Shown here piece after piece: positions 43,434 through 56,000 of a stretch of 64,000 nt of DNA. Every line of letters starts with the position of its first letter. Position 1 is the stretch's first letter. Made by a program: the position numbers and the translations under genes. The notes beneath the pieces were generated by a model, which was given only the letters and a program-made list of their open reading frames with translations, had not been told where the DNA came from and ran no database searches. Origin of the DNA: Hyalella azteca (Eukaryota; Arthropoda; Malacostraca; Amphipoda; Hyalellidae); the NCBI RefSeq assembly GCF_000764305.2, contig NW_025935878.1, positions 1 to 64,000 on the forward strand, given 5' to 3'.

Positions 43434-43580
43434 TAAAAAATATAACTCAGTACTCACTGCAGTGAATGACGGAGAGCGCATTTTCCTAAAATCGACGAAA
43501 ACGTGGTCACAGACAGACGGACGGACGGACATGACTGGCACAATAGCGTTTTTTTTTCATAAATTTGAAAATGCGCTAAA
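43434..43580 (-). mobile_element. ACGG-rich short element, copy 6
   Basis: AAAAATATAACTCAGTACTC, CACTGCAGTG, GAGAGCGCATTTTCC, ATCGACGAAAACGTGG, a short GACGGACGGACGG core, then TGGCACAATAGCG and AAAATGCGCTAAAG. The core is shorter than in other copies. Confidence 0.85.
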
Positions 43581-44088
43581 GAGCTGACAGGTTATAAATT
43601 GGTGTCGCCACTAATTTTAAAACAAAACATTGGCGATAGCAAAATTATTGCGAGAATCTGTATAGGAATTTGAAAACGACTACAGCGAATAACTAGTATG
43701 GTATATAAGCTATGTTCTTAATGAGCGTCAATAGCCATTATGGCTGGTGATAGACGACACATGATGGCTGCAGACATCATCAGCTTTCAAAATCTCCCAT
43801 AGTCATTAGGGCAGATAATGGAAGGCTTCAGGATATAATCTGATGACGAATCATGTCTGCTCTGTAATCGATATCCATTCAACGAGATTGTTCTGCGACA
43901 CAGATCTTCCATTTTGAACAATTGGTGGTAACAAAAAATAACTAATAATCCCGTTTCTATTCTGTGGAACATGACTTGCTTCTTATCTCATACTTTCTAT
44001 GAATCGAAATTTACGAATTACTCATGTTAAAAAGAAACGAAATAGAGAAGGCATCCTTGCTGGCGATTATGCATTGTTTATGACAAAT

Positions 44089-44245
44089 ATTTTTAGCGCA
44101 TTTTCTCATTTATGGAAAAAATGCCCTATTGTGCTCGTCATGTCCGTCTGTCTGTCCGTTCGTCCGTCCGTCTGTCCGTGACTTCACGTTTTCGTCGACG
44201 AGAAAATGCGCTCTCTGTCACTCACTGCAGTGATCACCGAGTTAC
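44089..44245 (+). mobile_element. ACGG-rich short element, copy 7
   Basis: A well-preserved full copy: TTTTTAGCGCATTTTCTCAT, TTGTGCTCGTCATGTCCGTC, a GTCTGTCCGTCC core, CTTCACGTTTTCGTCGACGA, GAAAATGCGCTCTCTGTCAC, CACTGCAG and GAGTTAC. The 12-base GCGCATTTTCTC near the left end is the reverse complement of GAGAAAATGCGC near the right end. Confidence 0.9.
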
Positions 44246-45676
44246 AAATTTTTATTTATGTAATATTCCAGGAGAGAACTAATGACCATAGAATAATTAT
44301 TCCCCCGAGAGTCTTGGCTCTTAACTAAATATTAGATGCAAGTTAATTGCAATTGAAGGTCGTTAGCCAGTCTTAACTACGCATAGTATTTACATCGAAG
44401 TTATAAACAATCATTGTACAATCCTTCACATGCAAGAGCATGCGCAACGTTCCACGCTTGATACAAAACTTCTACAACGCAAGCAGCTGCCCACCACCTG
44501 ACACCAGCAGGCCTGCAGGACGACTGAAGACGCGCGCACCGAGTGACCTGTCTGGCACCGCATGTCCCGCGTCGCACGATACAGGAGAAAGCGCGCGGTG
44601 GACTTTTCGAAAAGCAATTGTCCTCTTGGGCGCGCCCGGGCTTATTTTTAGCGCATTTACCATTAGGGGGCTAACAAAAAATATGTTGTGTCGGATTTAA
44701 TTGCCTATCAATCAAGGAACCAGTTTGGTAGACAGGCATCGCCATCGCAATGGCGATTGTTTTCGAGATGGCGTTGGTGTTCGAAATCTTCACCGGTTGA
44801 GCCCTTTCTCTTTCAACATGCACCCGAAGAGAGCCACGACCTGTTCGGGCTTATGAACAGTTTTGTCTTGTGCGTGTGTGCATGTAACGAACTTTGGCGT
44901 CCCACAGCGACTTCCCGTTGTCTCGGTTAGCGGGCTTGAGCTTTTGGACGTGGCAGTCGTGCCGTAAGATAAAGCGCTGCCGCGACCCGATCTCTCGTGA
45001 TTACTGAGGTCAGGAACGTCCGTATACGTGAAAGTAAAAACCCTATATAGATGAATGACAGTGAAATGGTATGAATAATGAGTGTGTACCTCAAGTTCGT
45101 GCACGGCTACTGTGATTCATTGATGTCCGAATCTCGAAAATTTGTACAAAAGGATTCGACGTCAAAGAGGTCCTTTGTCGGCCAGGAGGCCGTACTAATG
45201 GTCTGGAGTGCGGCATCCAGGTCATAATAACATACAGAAGTAATAATAGAATAATATACATAAGCTGCCTACATATCTGAAGTTCAATAACTATTTTCTC
45301 ATTTGACTAATACTGCATCCTAGTCGTGCTGTATGACGCACAGACGATCCGAATGAGTGTGCATACGAAGGTATTAATTGTCACTGGGTATGCCTATTAT
45401 TAGAGAACAAATGTTCCCTGTGTCCTGTTAACTATTTACTGCAAATCAACAAAAAACACCGATAATAATGTGTGTTTAAAGCTGGAAAAATAGAATTAAT
45501 TACAGTAACGAGTACAATATATTTTAAATGACCTAATGCATCGGCCGAACTTTTTCGAGCCTGTGCTGCGATGCTGATCATTATTACGTGCCTTTACGTC
45601 CCTTGTAGAGCGTTAATTTCCGTAATGATGCTCCGACTCAATTAACTGTTGTAGGCATCAGTCATTCCTTACCGAC
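44246..45676. other. Spacer with a GC-rich patch
   Basis: 44440-44650 is GC-rich against an AT-rich background and shows overlapping short ORFs on both strands, none with a motif. It may be regulatory or an unrecognised exon. Confidence 0.35.
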
Positions 45677-45845
45677 TTTTTAGCGCATTTTCTCATTTAT
45701 GGAAGAAATGCCCTATTGTACTCGTCATGTCCGTCCGTCTGTCTGTCCGTCCGTCTGTCCGTCTGTCTGTCCGTCCGTCCATCCGTGAGACTTGACGTTT
45801 TAGTCGACGAGAAAATGCGCTTTCTGTCACTCACTGCAGTGAGTA
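45677..45845 (+). mobile_element. ACGG-rich short element, copy 8
   Basis: The same structure as copy 7, with a longer CCGTCTGTCCGTCCGTC core and the terminal CTCACTGCAGTGAGTA. Confidence 0.9.
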
Positions 45846-47290
45846 TTTAAATTTTATTTGAGTTTTTTTTTTCAATCTGTACCCTTAGGGCAGAGGCGCT
45901 TAGATCTGAAGATCAAGGCAGCCCCAGAGGCAAGAAGATAATCTGTGAGGAAAAATTACCACATGTACATTACCTTGTTTAAAAAAAATGTGGCCTGGAG
46001 GTTCTGGAAGACTTGATTTCACACCATACTGTTACTTTCACTGAGTCGCTGTATTACCTTTCTAAAATGCCCAACAGAATCTAAATGAATTATCACATAT
46101 ATCCAATTAAAGAAGTAACAATGACATAAATTCAGCGTTTTGTAATGGATATTCTTTGACGTAACTGAGCTGTTAGCAGCAGCAAGCCAATTGTCTGTGA
46201 CTCTCTCTACACTGCTGCAGTGACAGATGTGGCCTTTACAGTCCCAGGGAATAATATGATGAAACCATAGCTCTTGATGAATACTATGAATTATGCACAG
46301 TGGTTCAAATTTTCTTCTTATCATAGACATAGTCATGAGAGCCGTGAAGCAGCGATTGAAGGTATCAGCAAGTTGAACTTATTGCGGTATTTGTTCCAAA
46401 GCACACTTAAAAGTAAAAATCTTGAAATTAACCTGCTAATAGTTGTATCTGAGATGTTCCACGTCTATTAATTAATTGTTTCTGAATAATAAGTCACGTT
46501 CTTCTGCACGACTCCTTTACAAATATCTAGATGAAACAGGCTGATCTGAGAACTGAAAAATGTTTAGTTAAGTGACCAACCACAAATGCGCGGTAAGGGT
46601 TGTGCTATCGTCCGAGCAATATTACGGACGTGTTAAATGTCCATGATATAATTAAGATTCGTTATTTGGATATAGTCTAATTCTCCATGCCTGAAAATTT
46701 TACACAAGTTGTGATCCTTTTACAAAGGTTTTGTCAAAGTACAAAGGTTTGTCTGCAAGCTTAGCAAATAGTGAAAGAAATTTCTTGACTCATATCCCAT
46801 AGGGCTCATTTTACTCAAGCATGTTAACACGTCACATTTTTATGGGGCTTAAAGGGAAATAGAAGGAATGAGTTATTTAATATACCAAATAGTAAGCAGA
46901 GATTTCCTTCTATCTTTGCTTTCCAAGCGCTGTATTTTGTCCGGAAATTAAGTTTTATTATCTACATGAAATCACCTATGAATTATTACCACAGTAAGTA
47001 AAATATCTGAACCAATCTTATGTTTATCATGCATTAAGAATAACCAAAAGAACCACTCAAAGAAAACAGCATTTAAGACATTGTTCCCGTTCTTACAACC
47101 ATGTACGTGCTGCGTTTATCTAGGTCTTGAACAGCAAAGTATGTGTAATTAAAATTCTCATTGAAATTACTTGCGTCGTCTACTGAAGCAATTGGCATGC
47201 TAAAGGCATTTTTTTGTCGTATTGAAGCTGCGCATTGGGCGCACGACAAAACGAGCGGCACAATAGACCGTCGCTTTCCCGCTTCACGTT
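45846..47290. other. Non-coding spacer
   Basis: Nothing supported. Small ORFs at 46019-46336 and 46274-46471 lack motifs. Confidence 0.4.
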
Positions 47291-47442
47291 CCGGGCCCAT
47301 ACTTTCAAAAAAAGTTATGAGATCATAAGTTCATCAGCCAATCATTGACGGCCTTTCAAGCAAAATTCAGCAATCATAGTCAAGAAAATAGAACGTAAGT
47401 ACTTACGTTTACTTAGCTTAGTTTTGAAAGTACGGCCCCCGG
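47291..47442. mobile_element. Palindromic MITE, copy 1
   Basis: The ends CCGGGCCCATACTTTCAAAA and TTTTGAAAGTACGGCCCCCG are inverted repeats. The interior has AGTTCATCAGCCAATCA, AAGAAAATAGAACGTAAG and the palindrome GTAAGTACTTAC. It is closely matched at 52855-53015. There is no coding sequence, so it is non-autonomous. Confidence 0.85.
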
Positions 47443-50400
47443 ACGCGGAGGTTGACGGGATGGCATTTATGCGTGCGCAGGCATAATAAGCGTTCCACGT
47501 ACAGGTGCTGTGCTGTACGCAGGAGGCGACTTGCCAAAGGTGACGCAAACGATGGTGGCTGGGGGAATTTGAATTTTCAGCGCCATTAATTTTCCGTCCT
47601 TTTTTAAGTTCGAAATTGCAAACGAATAAAATTCTAGACAAAATCAACTCAGTTGCCATATATAGTTAATTTACCCCCAGTTTATCATTAGATATAACAT
47701 TCTCTATTACTTATAAATACCAAGTCTAATTATTAATGTTATATACTTATTAATGTTGACCAGCTATGATTAACAAGGAGCTTCACACTACACATTCAGT
47801 CGTGCGAGGAGAAAGTCTCATGAAAATATAATTAATCAGTTAAAATTAAAATCACAAGAAATTATTCGATTGCTGTTTATTCAATACAAAGTATTCTTTA
47901 TTAAGAGCCACAGATTCCAATGAGAGAAAATGGATTCTCAAAATACCCCGCCCGCATTGTGGCCATAGGCTTTGCGGATTCAACAACATTCGTTCTGTGA
48001 GTATAGGTCCTGATCGGCGGTGAATAGTTGAGACTAAAACAATGGTAGAGAGCGTTACGAGAATTTAAATTGATGCAATGAATTCCGACGAGCCTGAACC
48101 CGTTTCAGAACAATCTAAGTTCATGCGTGAGCTTAATTTGTTAACCACGCTGCGCATCACAGTTCTTTTAATTGATATTCTTTTTCTTTTCTTAATTTCC
48201 TAATAGTTCTTTTCTTTTCTTAAGATTTAATTCTTTTTCTTTCTTCATTTAATCGTGGCCGTCATCACAGGAAGACGTAAATCGTGCGCATGGCATGCTG
48301 GGCGCTGGCCCAAGTAAGTAATCAGCGCAGCCCACAGGTCGGCAAAGAAAGTTCTTTTTAGGTTAGAAGGTTAGGTTTTTCTTCAGGAAGTGTTGTTGAG
48401 AACGTTGTACAAAACGGATATAACCTGTAGATTTCGTGTGTAAATCATTTTAAAACCAGTAACTAACGTTTGCAGTTACTATAATATAGGTAGTATATAC
48501 ATCGTTATCTCATGTAACGATACACAAACGACGCCATTTCCATGCAATATCGAAAAACAAGATCCCTATTAATTCAATTAATTTATATCAATAATCATCG
48601 AATACAGACTTACCTAAATCACGTAATGATTATGCATAATTTTTTCTTTTTACGATTAATCCCGAATTTTTATTTTATTTTTATTTTTCACTTTTTTACT
48701 GTTGATGAACTCCAACATTTTTTCTTAATTTGGGAAGTGTACCTGCTGAGGATAAGTGGCAGCGCTTAGAACTTTCACGTATATAATATTTTCTGTTATC
48801 AGCTCCAAAGACTCCGCAATGCAGCCAGAATGCAAATCTCTCCTCCGCATTATAGATAAATTTTTTCCTGCAAAATAAGGAAGGGCAGTTCAAGTGCCAG
48901 CCGGAAAGACTTTCTCGAAGCACCGGCCCCAAGTGTCCCGTCTTTAGCTTTCTCCACACTACTGTGGTCATCATAAACACGAATAAATGTTACTCTCCCT
49001 CGCTAGTATTTGGTCGTGGCCCTCTAAAAGGAATGTTGTCAACGCCAGCGAGTGAAAAATCTCGCCGACGGGGATTCGATTGAGCGCTTTCACTTTTCAA
49101 TGGACTTATGTTTTCTGGTATGCGATTCTATCAACCTCGAGGCGCAGATAATCCTGTCGCATGATGTATGATAAATAATTAGTGTGTGTAATAATAGTTC
49201 AAAGTTCTTCTGAATTGTACTACAAGAAAAACAAAACAACAAACGCGTAATTTGACCTGTCGTAGTAAACCATATCGAAGGATTAATGCAATGAAGCCAT
49301 AGACGCCTCACTCCAACGGATTTGGTATGTGAAGACGACTCGGTTATTTTTATTTTAGCCAAGCTTCGCGAGCAAGAAACTGATTCATGTTGCAAAAACT
49401 CCATCCACCACGGGCACTTTTTAGTGCACCTCCGCAACCTTGAGCTCTAGACGACCATATGCCTCATAAGCCAGCTCATGCCACTCACTACAGCGAGGTA
49501 TTTTTCAACGAAAAAAGAAGAATTCTGTATAAAAAAGTCGAAAAAATTTAGTCGGAAACACTTTCATAATAGTGAAACAGGTTTCCAAGAAAACTTGTTT
49601 GTGCTGGACGATCTCTATCCTACTCTCTACTTCCTTCAATTGATATGAGAGAAAGGATCGTTCGTTGAGCCTCACTATATAGTACGTAATGAAGGCTAAT
49701 TATTCTACCCTGTTATGTCCAGTAGTTGACTATGCCATGCAGTCTTTCTAAACAGGAAGTCAACCTTTCTAAATCATCTGCCTCTGAACGAGAAGCAATA
49801 CATTCAAGAACACCAAGGAGAACTTTTACAACAAGAATGTTATAGGTATAGTCTTGATGTGTTCTCTTTCATTATAGAAGCTTTCAATTCCCAACAGTTT
49901 TTTGAGACAATTAAGACATCGCTGAATTTCGTAGAGGGAGATAGTATAAAAAAGTAAATATTAGGCATTCAACCTGAGGAGGCTGGCATTCTAGTTGTGC
50001 AATTAATATGGCGTGTGACTTGTGAATAATAATAATAGACGGACATTGTTTTGGTCATCAGTGTCCGACCATCCGGGAGTGATTGCATCACACAAACTTT
50101 CGCTCGACGTGAGCGACAATGAGTCAAGTCTTGCCAGCTGGAAAGAAACATGAATTTCTACCTCCGATTGCCTGGCCGTAAGTCTTCCTTTACACATAAA
50201 CCTGCCAGACGTTAATTAAACCCTGCCGAGGATACTTACATTCCGGATTTTCATAAAATCTACGTCGTCTCCGGTTTCTGCTTCTAATTTATTTATTGAT
50301 TTATATTTAAAATATTTTTCATTGAGTGATGAAATTTCCTTATCATACTAAGGGTTGCCGGATTTATTAGACTTCCCTATTTCGGCCATTATTGTTCTGC

Positions 50401-52854
50401 ATGCGATGGATGGTTCACAATAAAAAATTGTTCAGTATACACTGTAGAATTTAGAGTAAGAAATATCTTATATATTCACACAGAACTCTGCCTTCCTATG
50501 AGAAACTTTCTTTTCAGATGGGAGGAATGGGAGGTTTCGAATACCAAATCCATCTATGTATTTTCCGCCTCAATGCACTTCGGTTCGCACCACAAAAACA
50601 TTTTAGCTTTGGCTTTAGAAGCATCGAGCAGGTGTGAGTGCAGATCCGAGAGAGACTCCTGAAGATTTTGACATGGCAGCGAAGCCACGCGGGCCTTTGT
50701 CGTCCATACGTCAATTAATGATCTCAGACAGCGAGCTGAGATGCTCATTGTTCGATGTGCAAGTCAGAGTCACGCTTGCTCGGCGCAGTTGGAGACTTTA
50801 ATGCAGATAAACGAGTGATCCTAGTTCGGCCAGAAGAAGAAGAGAGAAAAAGAAAAAAAAGTATAGCGGCTGATCTGGTCTTTGGAATTTAACATCTTGA
50901 GCGCTAACACGATTAGTGAGGCTGTCACAGGTAATCAATCACGTATCAAGAGAGCAGCTACTCGGAACCGAGAAACTGCGCTCAGAATCTCAGTCATTCA
51001 GAAACGATTGAAGAGCGCCAGGGCATTGGACTCGAGATTTGAAGATATTTTCGTAGGCTAGAGCGCCGTTAGAAAGTCAAATAATTTGTACTGAACAAAA
51101 TATTTGAATATCCCTTAGTTCATTGAAATTTGATACGATTTAAATATGAACAAACATGGTTGAATGTGTCTTTTGAAATTCAAACGAAGCTTCACCAAGA
51201 TGGCGCAGGGGATTCATCTTGATAGCAAGACTACATACTAAACTATGCTTTATCGGTTTGGAGAGAGCTTTAAGAACTGAACACTCTCTACTTTAAAGTG
51301 GATAAAAATGCATTCTGCATTAATACATAAATTAGCAATTGCATAATTGAATTCAATAACGCCTATTTCAGAAATTGAATGCCTAATACAGGAATTTAAA
51401 CGATAGGCTGCAATTATTTTATATGATTTATGATCACAGTGCGGAAAAATAGACCAAACTTGCAATTAGAACTGAAATGGAATAAATACTCTTCAAATGA
51501 AACAAGCCTTGTTGATATCGCTATCATTATTACTTTGGTTACGCTGGAGAAATATTTATCATTATCAGACTGTGGGAGTTGACGGCTTCAGAAGCTGACA
51601 CCAGCGTTCATTAGCGCATGAAGAAGCCGGCCATGTCTCTTGCATCGGCTTCCATTACAATTGATTTTTCAAGGCTCATCTGGCAGCAAAAGAAGACAAA
51701 AATAATGGATGTAATGTTGTTGTTCGCGTGTTGTGAGAAAGAGTTTTTAAAATTACTAATGGCTGCGTATCTAGCGCTTATTTGTTCCGCACCAAGGATA
51801 TCGCAATTTTATTCAGATAACAATTTGTAATGAAGGCCTCTTATGGATTTTAATAACAAATGGACTGAACAACTCCACTAACTGCATTTTAACAACTAAT
51901 GATTCAAAAATTTTGATTCTAGGATGTGACTGATCATTAGGAAACAGATAAGGTCTCTGGTGAAATCGAGGGTTGAATCGTCACTCGCTTCATTATGGAA
52001 AAAATGATTTAAAATCAATTTCTTCATGAACTCAAAAACGTCGGTTCTCAATTTCGTCAGAAGCAAACAGGCTGAATCATATAGTGAAATCCAATCAATT
52101 TTACAAGTGAAATGTTTCTGGAAGCTGTACAGCATTAGTAGTGATCATAATAACTGGTTCGAAATAAAAAATAATGAATATATATTGTAATTTGAAACAA
52201 CTTACTGGCCAGCGAAAACGCTCATCGCCACGACATTTTTAATCAACGAAAAGTTTCTATCAAAGGCATTCGCCCTTCAGGGACGCGCATTCCAGCCCAG
52301 ATCATTGCCTTCGCCTTAAAAGTTTCGACGACTGGAAACGCTGCACATTAACGAAACTTGATTGTTGGAAAATGAATAATTACCGCTTATTTTTAGTTTA
52401 TTCAATTTTTTGCGAAGTATGGTGAAGCACTTTTCCTTGGGTTAACAAAGTTCTAATGTAACATGCAGAGCCTTCTTCAACGTAGAGAAAATCATTCCTG
52501 ATCAACGACGAAAGATAAGGCAGCAGAGAAGCATGTACGCGAAAGAAAGCTTTGTACGCGTGCGTCGTAGCTTCGACCGTGTCAATAAAACGAACGCCGT
52601 GGCCGAAAAGAAGATTTGTGGCAGATGGTCAGGGACCTGCTGCACATTGCTCTGATCGTGGAATGAGGAAATGTGTAAATGTGTATAGGAGGATAACAGA
52701 TACAAGTCCTGTAGTGTGACAGCAGTGTTCGGCACCATGACGCAGTCCTCCCTATTGATACAAGTAATTTTAAATGACAGCGTTGTTTGCCACGATATGG
52801 TACAGTTCTCCCTGAAATCTCTACGACATTTCTCTAACATCGCTTCTCCAGAGC
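47443..52854. other. Long non-coding stretch
   Basis: A pyrimidine-rich tract of TTTTCTTTTCTTAA type lies at 48175-48255 and a purine-rich tract at 50835-50865. I find no splice-consistent coding exon. Listed small ORFs have AT-biased, motif-free translations. Confidence 0.4.
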
Positions 52855-53015
52855 CCAGGGCCTATACTTTCAAAAAAAGTTAAGAGATCGTAAGTTCATC
52901 AGCCAATCAGTGACGGTCTTTAATTTCTAGCAAAATCCACCAATCATAGACAAGAAAATAGAGCGTAAGTACTTACGTTCACTTACTTAGCGAGTTTTGA
53001 AAGTGTAGGTCCTGG
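52855..53015. mobile_element. Palindromic MITE, copy 2
   Basis: The ends CCAGGGCCTATACTTTCAAA and TTTGAAAGTGTAGGTCCTGG are near-perfect inverted repeats. The interior matches copy 1 (AAGTTCATCAGCCAATCAGT, CGTAAGTACTTACGTTCACT). The outermost bases differ between copies, so target-site duplications cannot be fixed by eye. Confidence 0.85.
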
Positions 53016-56000
53016 TCAGCATGTTACTTGACCCTAATCCTATACACATTTGTGTGGGCATAACTCAGCCCCAGGACCATTGCAACCAATGCAAGACTGA
53101 TCGTATCCGTCGTGCCTTAATTGGTCTCCTTTAAAAATTTTCTACCATGAGATTGTGGAGGAGATCATGAGGCCGTATTAAATGAGTCATGATAGCTAGG
53201 AGTATATTATTAGAATAGATGAGCCCCCAATGAATTTGGATGCAGATTCAGATAAGTTCTCTGATAGATACCTTACACATTGAATACTATCGTATAAGAC
53301 AAAAAACTGCCGTATTCATCCTGTACCTTAGTGTAATGCGGAATAAAATTTGTATTCATATTCGTAAGCATATTTCTGTAGATAACTAAAAACATAATTA
53401 AACAATTCATCCATGAAAACTAATAAAGGTATAATTCACAACAGTGCTTACGAATTGCCGCACGGATACAAGAAAATTGTGTGAAATGAAAACTTTAACT
53501 TGAGAACATAAATGTTCGTATATTCGTATTATTATTATGTTGTTAAATATTCGTATTATTAGTTTCCGGTATTTAAAGTAGTTTTAAAATATTTATTGAC
53601 TACTTCTGTATAGTATGATCTTCTGAATGATAAACAAGTGCAACGGTCCTTTTAGAGCATTTTTGTTCCTGCTTTAACGCTTCAGGGTGTGGTATTGATA
53701 ACGTTTCGGCCGATAGGTCCAGTCTTCCGTTGGTTTGAGAAAAAATCACGTACAGTAGCAACGCTTGAACGCTCGTTGTTCACGAAGAAGAAAATGCCAC
53801 GTTGCCCTAATGTTCTATTACAAACAATGGGTAGCCTTTAATGACTGCTGACGAAATACGCAGAGACTGATTATGCGGAAGTGTTAAGAAACTTGAAATT
53901 GAATTGAAACTTGAAATTCTGAATTAAATGAGCTAATTAAGTGCTATAGATTACCCCAAGTGATTTGTCCGCTGAAGAGGCCAATAGCCGACTGAGTTCG
54001 CTTAGAGAGTTAATTAGCAATAGGGTAAGTATAACAGAATATAAATTTAAAACATTATCAATATAAGCATGCAATTAATCATATAATTAAGGAATTTAAT
54101 TAACCAAATCTTAAAAAAAGAGAATGAGCATGCAGATGAGGATAAAAGTGTTATTTATTAAAGGAAAATAGGAGCAGAATTTAAGAAAGGCTGTCCCATG
54201 CATCAGCTGTATCCTTAACTTTGAAGGTCGCACAAGAAAGCGATATTTTTCTCCATTTTGCCAACAAACGTGGAAATAAAATTTATAATTTTTCAATTTT
54301 ATAAAATGAATGCAAAATTAATAGATACTTTTCAATATACCTTCGACGAAAAATTTCGTTTGTATATCCACTTGCAAAATGGGCGCCGAGAAAGGCCGCG
54401 TAAACCGCAAGAAATGGGGGCTCACACCCATTAAGGAAAGCGACCGAGGTGAAAGCCAAGTCGAATGCAAATCTTGTGAGCCGGAAAGCGAATTGTTGGT
54501 TCAGACCGCTGATGGATCCACAGTCTGATTTAATGTACGTGGAATGCCAACAATGTGGCACATCCTGGATGCTGGTCAAAGTTAAAGCTTCACGTTGAAG
54601 CACACTGGAGAGAAAAAAATGATATATCGATGCAAGCTGGATCGACAGATGCCAAACCTGTTTCAGAGAGAAATTTGAAGTGAAGGAGATGGGACATGAA
54701 ACGCAGCAATCGGTCCAGTAACGACCATTAACCTTTATACCTTTCCTTAAGTCAGCTTCAGCAACAGGTTTCCGCGGCGTTGAAGAGAAGTGTCGTGCTC
54801 TCTGTATTGTCTGGACATGTATTCAATGGTAAACCCAGCCAAAAACTTTTATCAACGACTTGCAATGCAACAGGGACTTCTATGGAAGACAGAATGGAAT
54901 ACTATTGATCGATGCTAATAAGATCATTCCTAGTTTAAACTGTTACAAAATATTCTAAGTAGAGAGCTTGAATGGTATCCATGAAGCCGAGCAATCGTAA
55001 TGTGGGTGTTTGCTTCGAGGATAAATCGTTTAAATGGAATTACTCACATGATTGCTGGTGATAACATACATATAAGAGATAAGTTACTATACTGTTTCTT
55101 TTTAGAATGATGGCTCATGCCTCATTGCCTTGATTATACAAATGTGTGGTTACAAAGATTTACATTGCACCAACGCTTGGAAAGAATTATTGCGTTAACG
55201 TCTTCAATAGAGCTTTCTGAAACAAGGACTTAATTAATTATTGAACACGCGCACACTGTAATGAGTGCGAATACATTGTACACACGAACATTGAGTGTGC
55301 ATACATTGTACACACGAACACTGAGTGTGCATACATCGTATACGCACATTTTTTGCCCATGTAATAAACTAAATACATCGCAAATAACATTACATTAGAA
55401 GCTCTCCTTCTCCTTGCGTAGTCCGAAGTTTATTGCATGGTTTATGGGAGGCGTTCTCACAGCTCGAGGAATTCTATTTTGAATACAATAGCGGGCCTCG
55501 ACGTGTATAACCTTAGTGTGGATTGTATAGTGCCGCATAAAGGGGTATTTATTGGGCACTTTATGTAAGCTTGTGAAACTTCCTGGCCAAGAATAAAGCT
55601 CAAAAACTCATAAGGTTCATCATTCGGGTAAAAGTTTCAAGCTTAGATTAATTTCATTATTTTATGGAGCCAACTTTCTTACCAAATTTCATTAGCAAAT
55701 GCCGTTATTATTTTTTGTAAACAAATATTCATTCAGAGCAAGTAAGTAAAACAAAATATAAATCATCGCTCAATGTTAATTTCTCAAAGCAGAATCCATA
55801 CAATGGTGTCCGTTCCAGCAGCCAATTGATCGTGCGATAGAGAAATTAGAACAATTTCATGGCTAAAGAGAGAGCTGACCTGAACATATGGCCATTAACC
55901 ACTGCTTATATATTTCTCCGTCAATCGTATTAATTGTGATGATATTCTTTCTATTATACAAATGCCGTGAAGAAACAGGTATTTCATAATCGAGATAATT

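Noticed and set aside
52502..52840. 112-codon minus-strand ORF
   Set aside because: No motif, low complexity in parts, and no neighbouring exon in phase.
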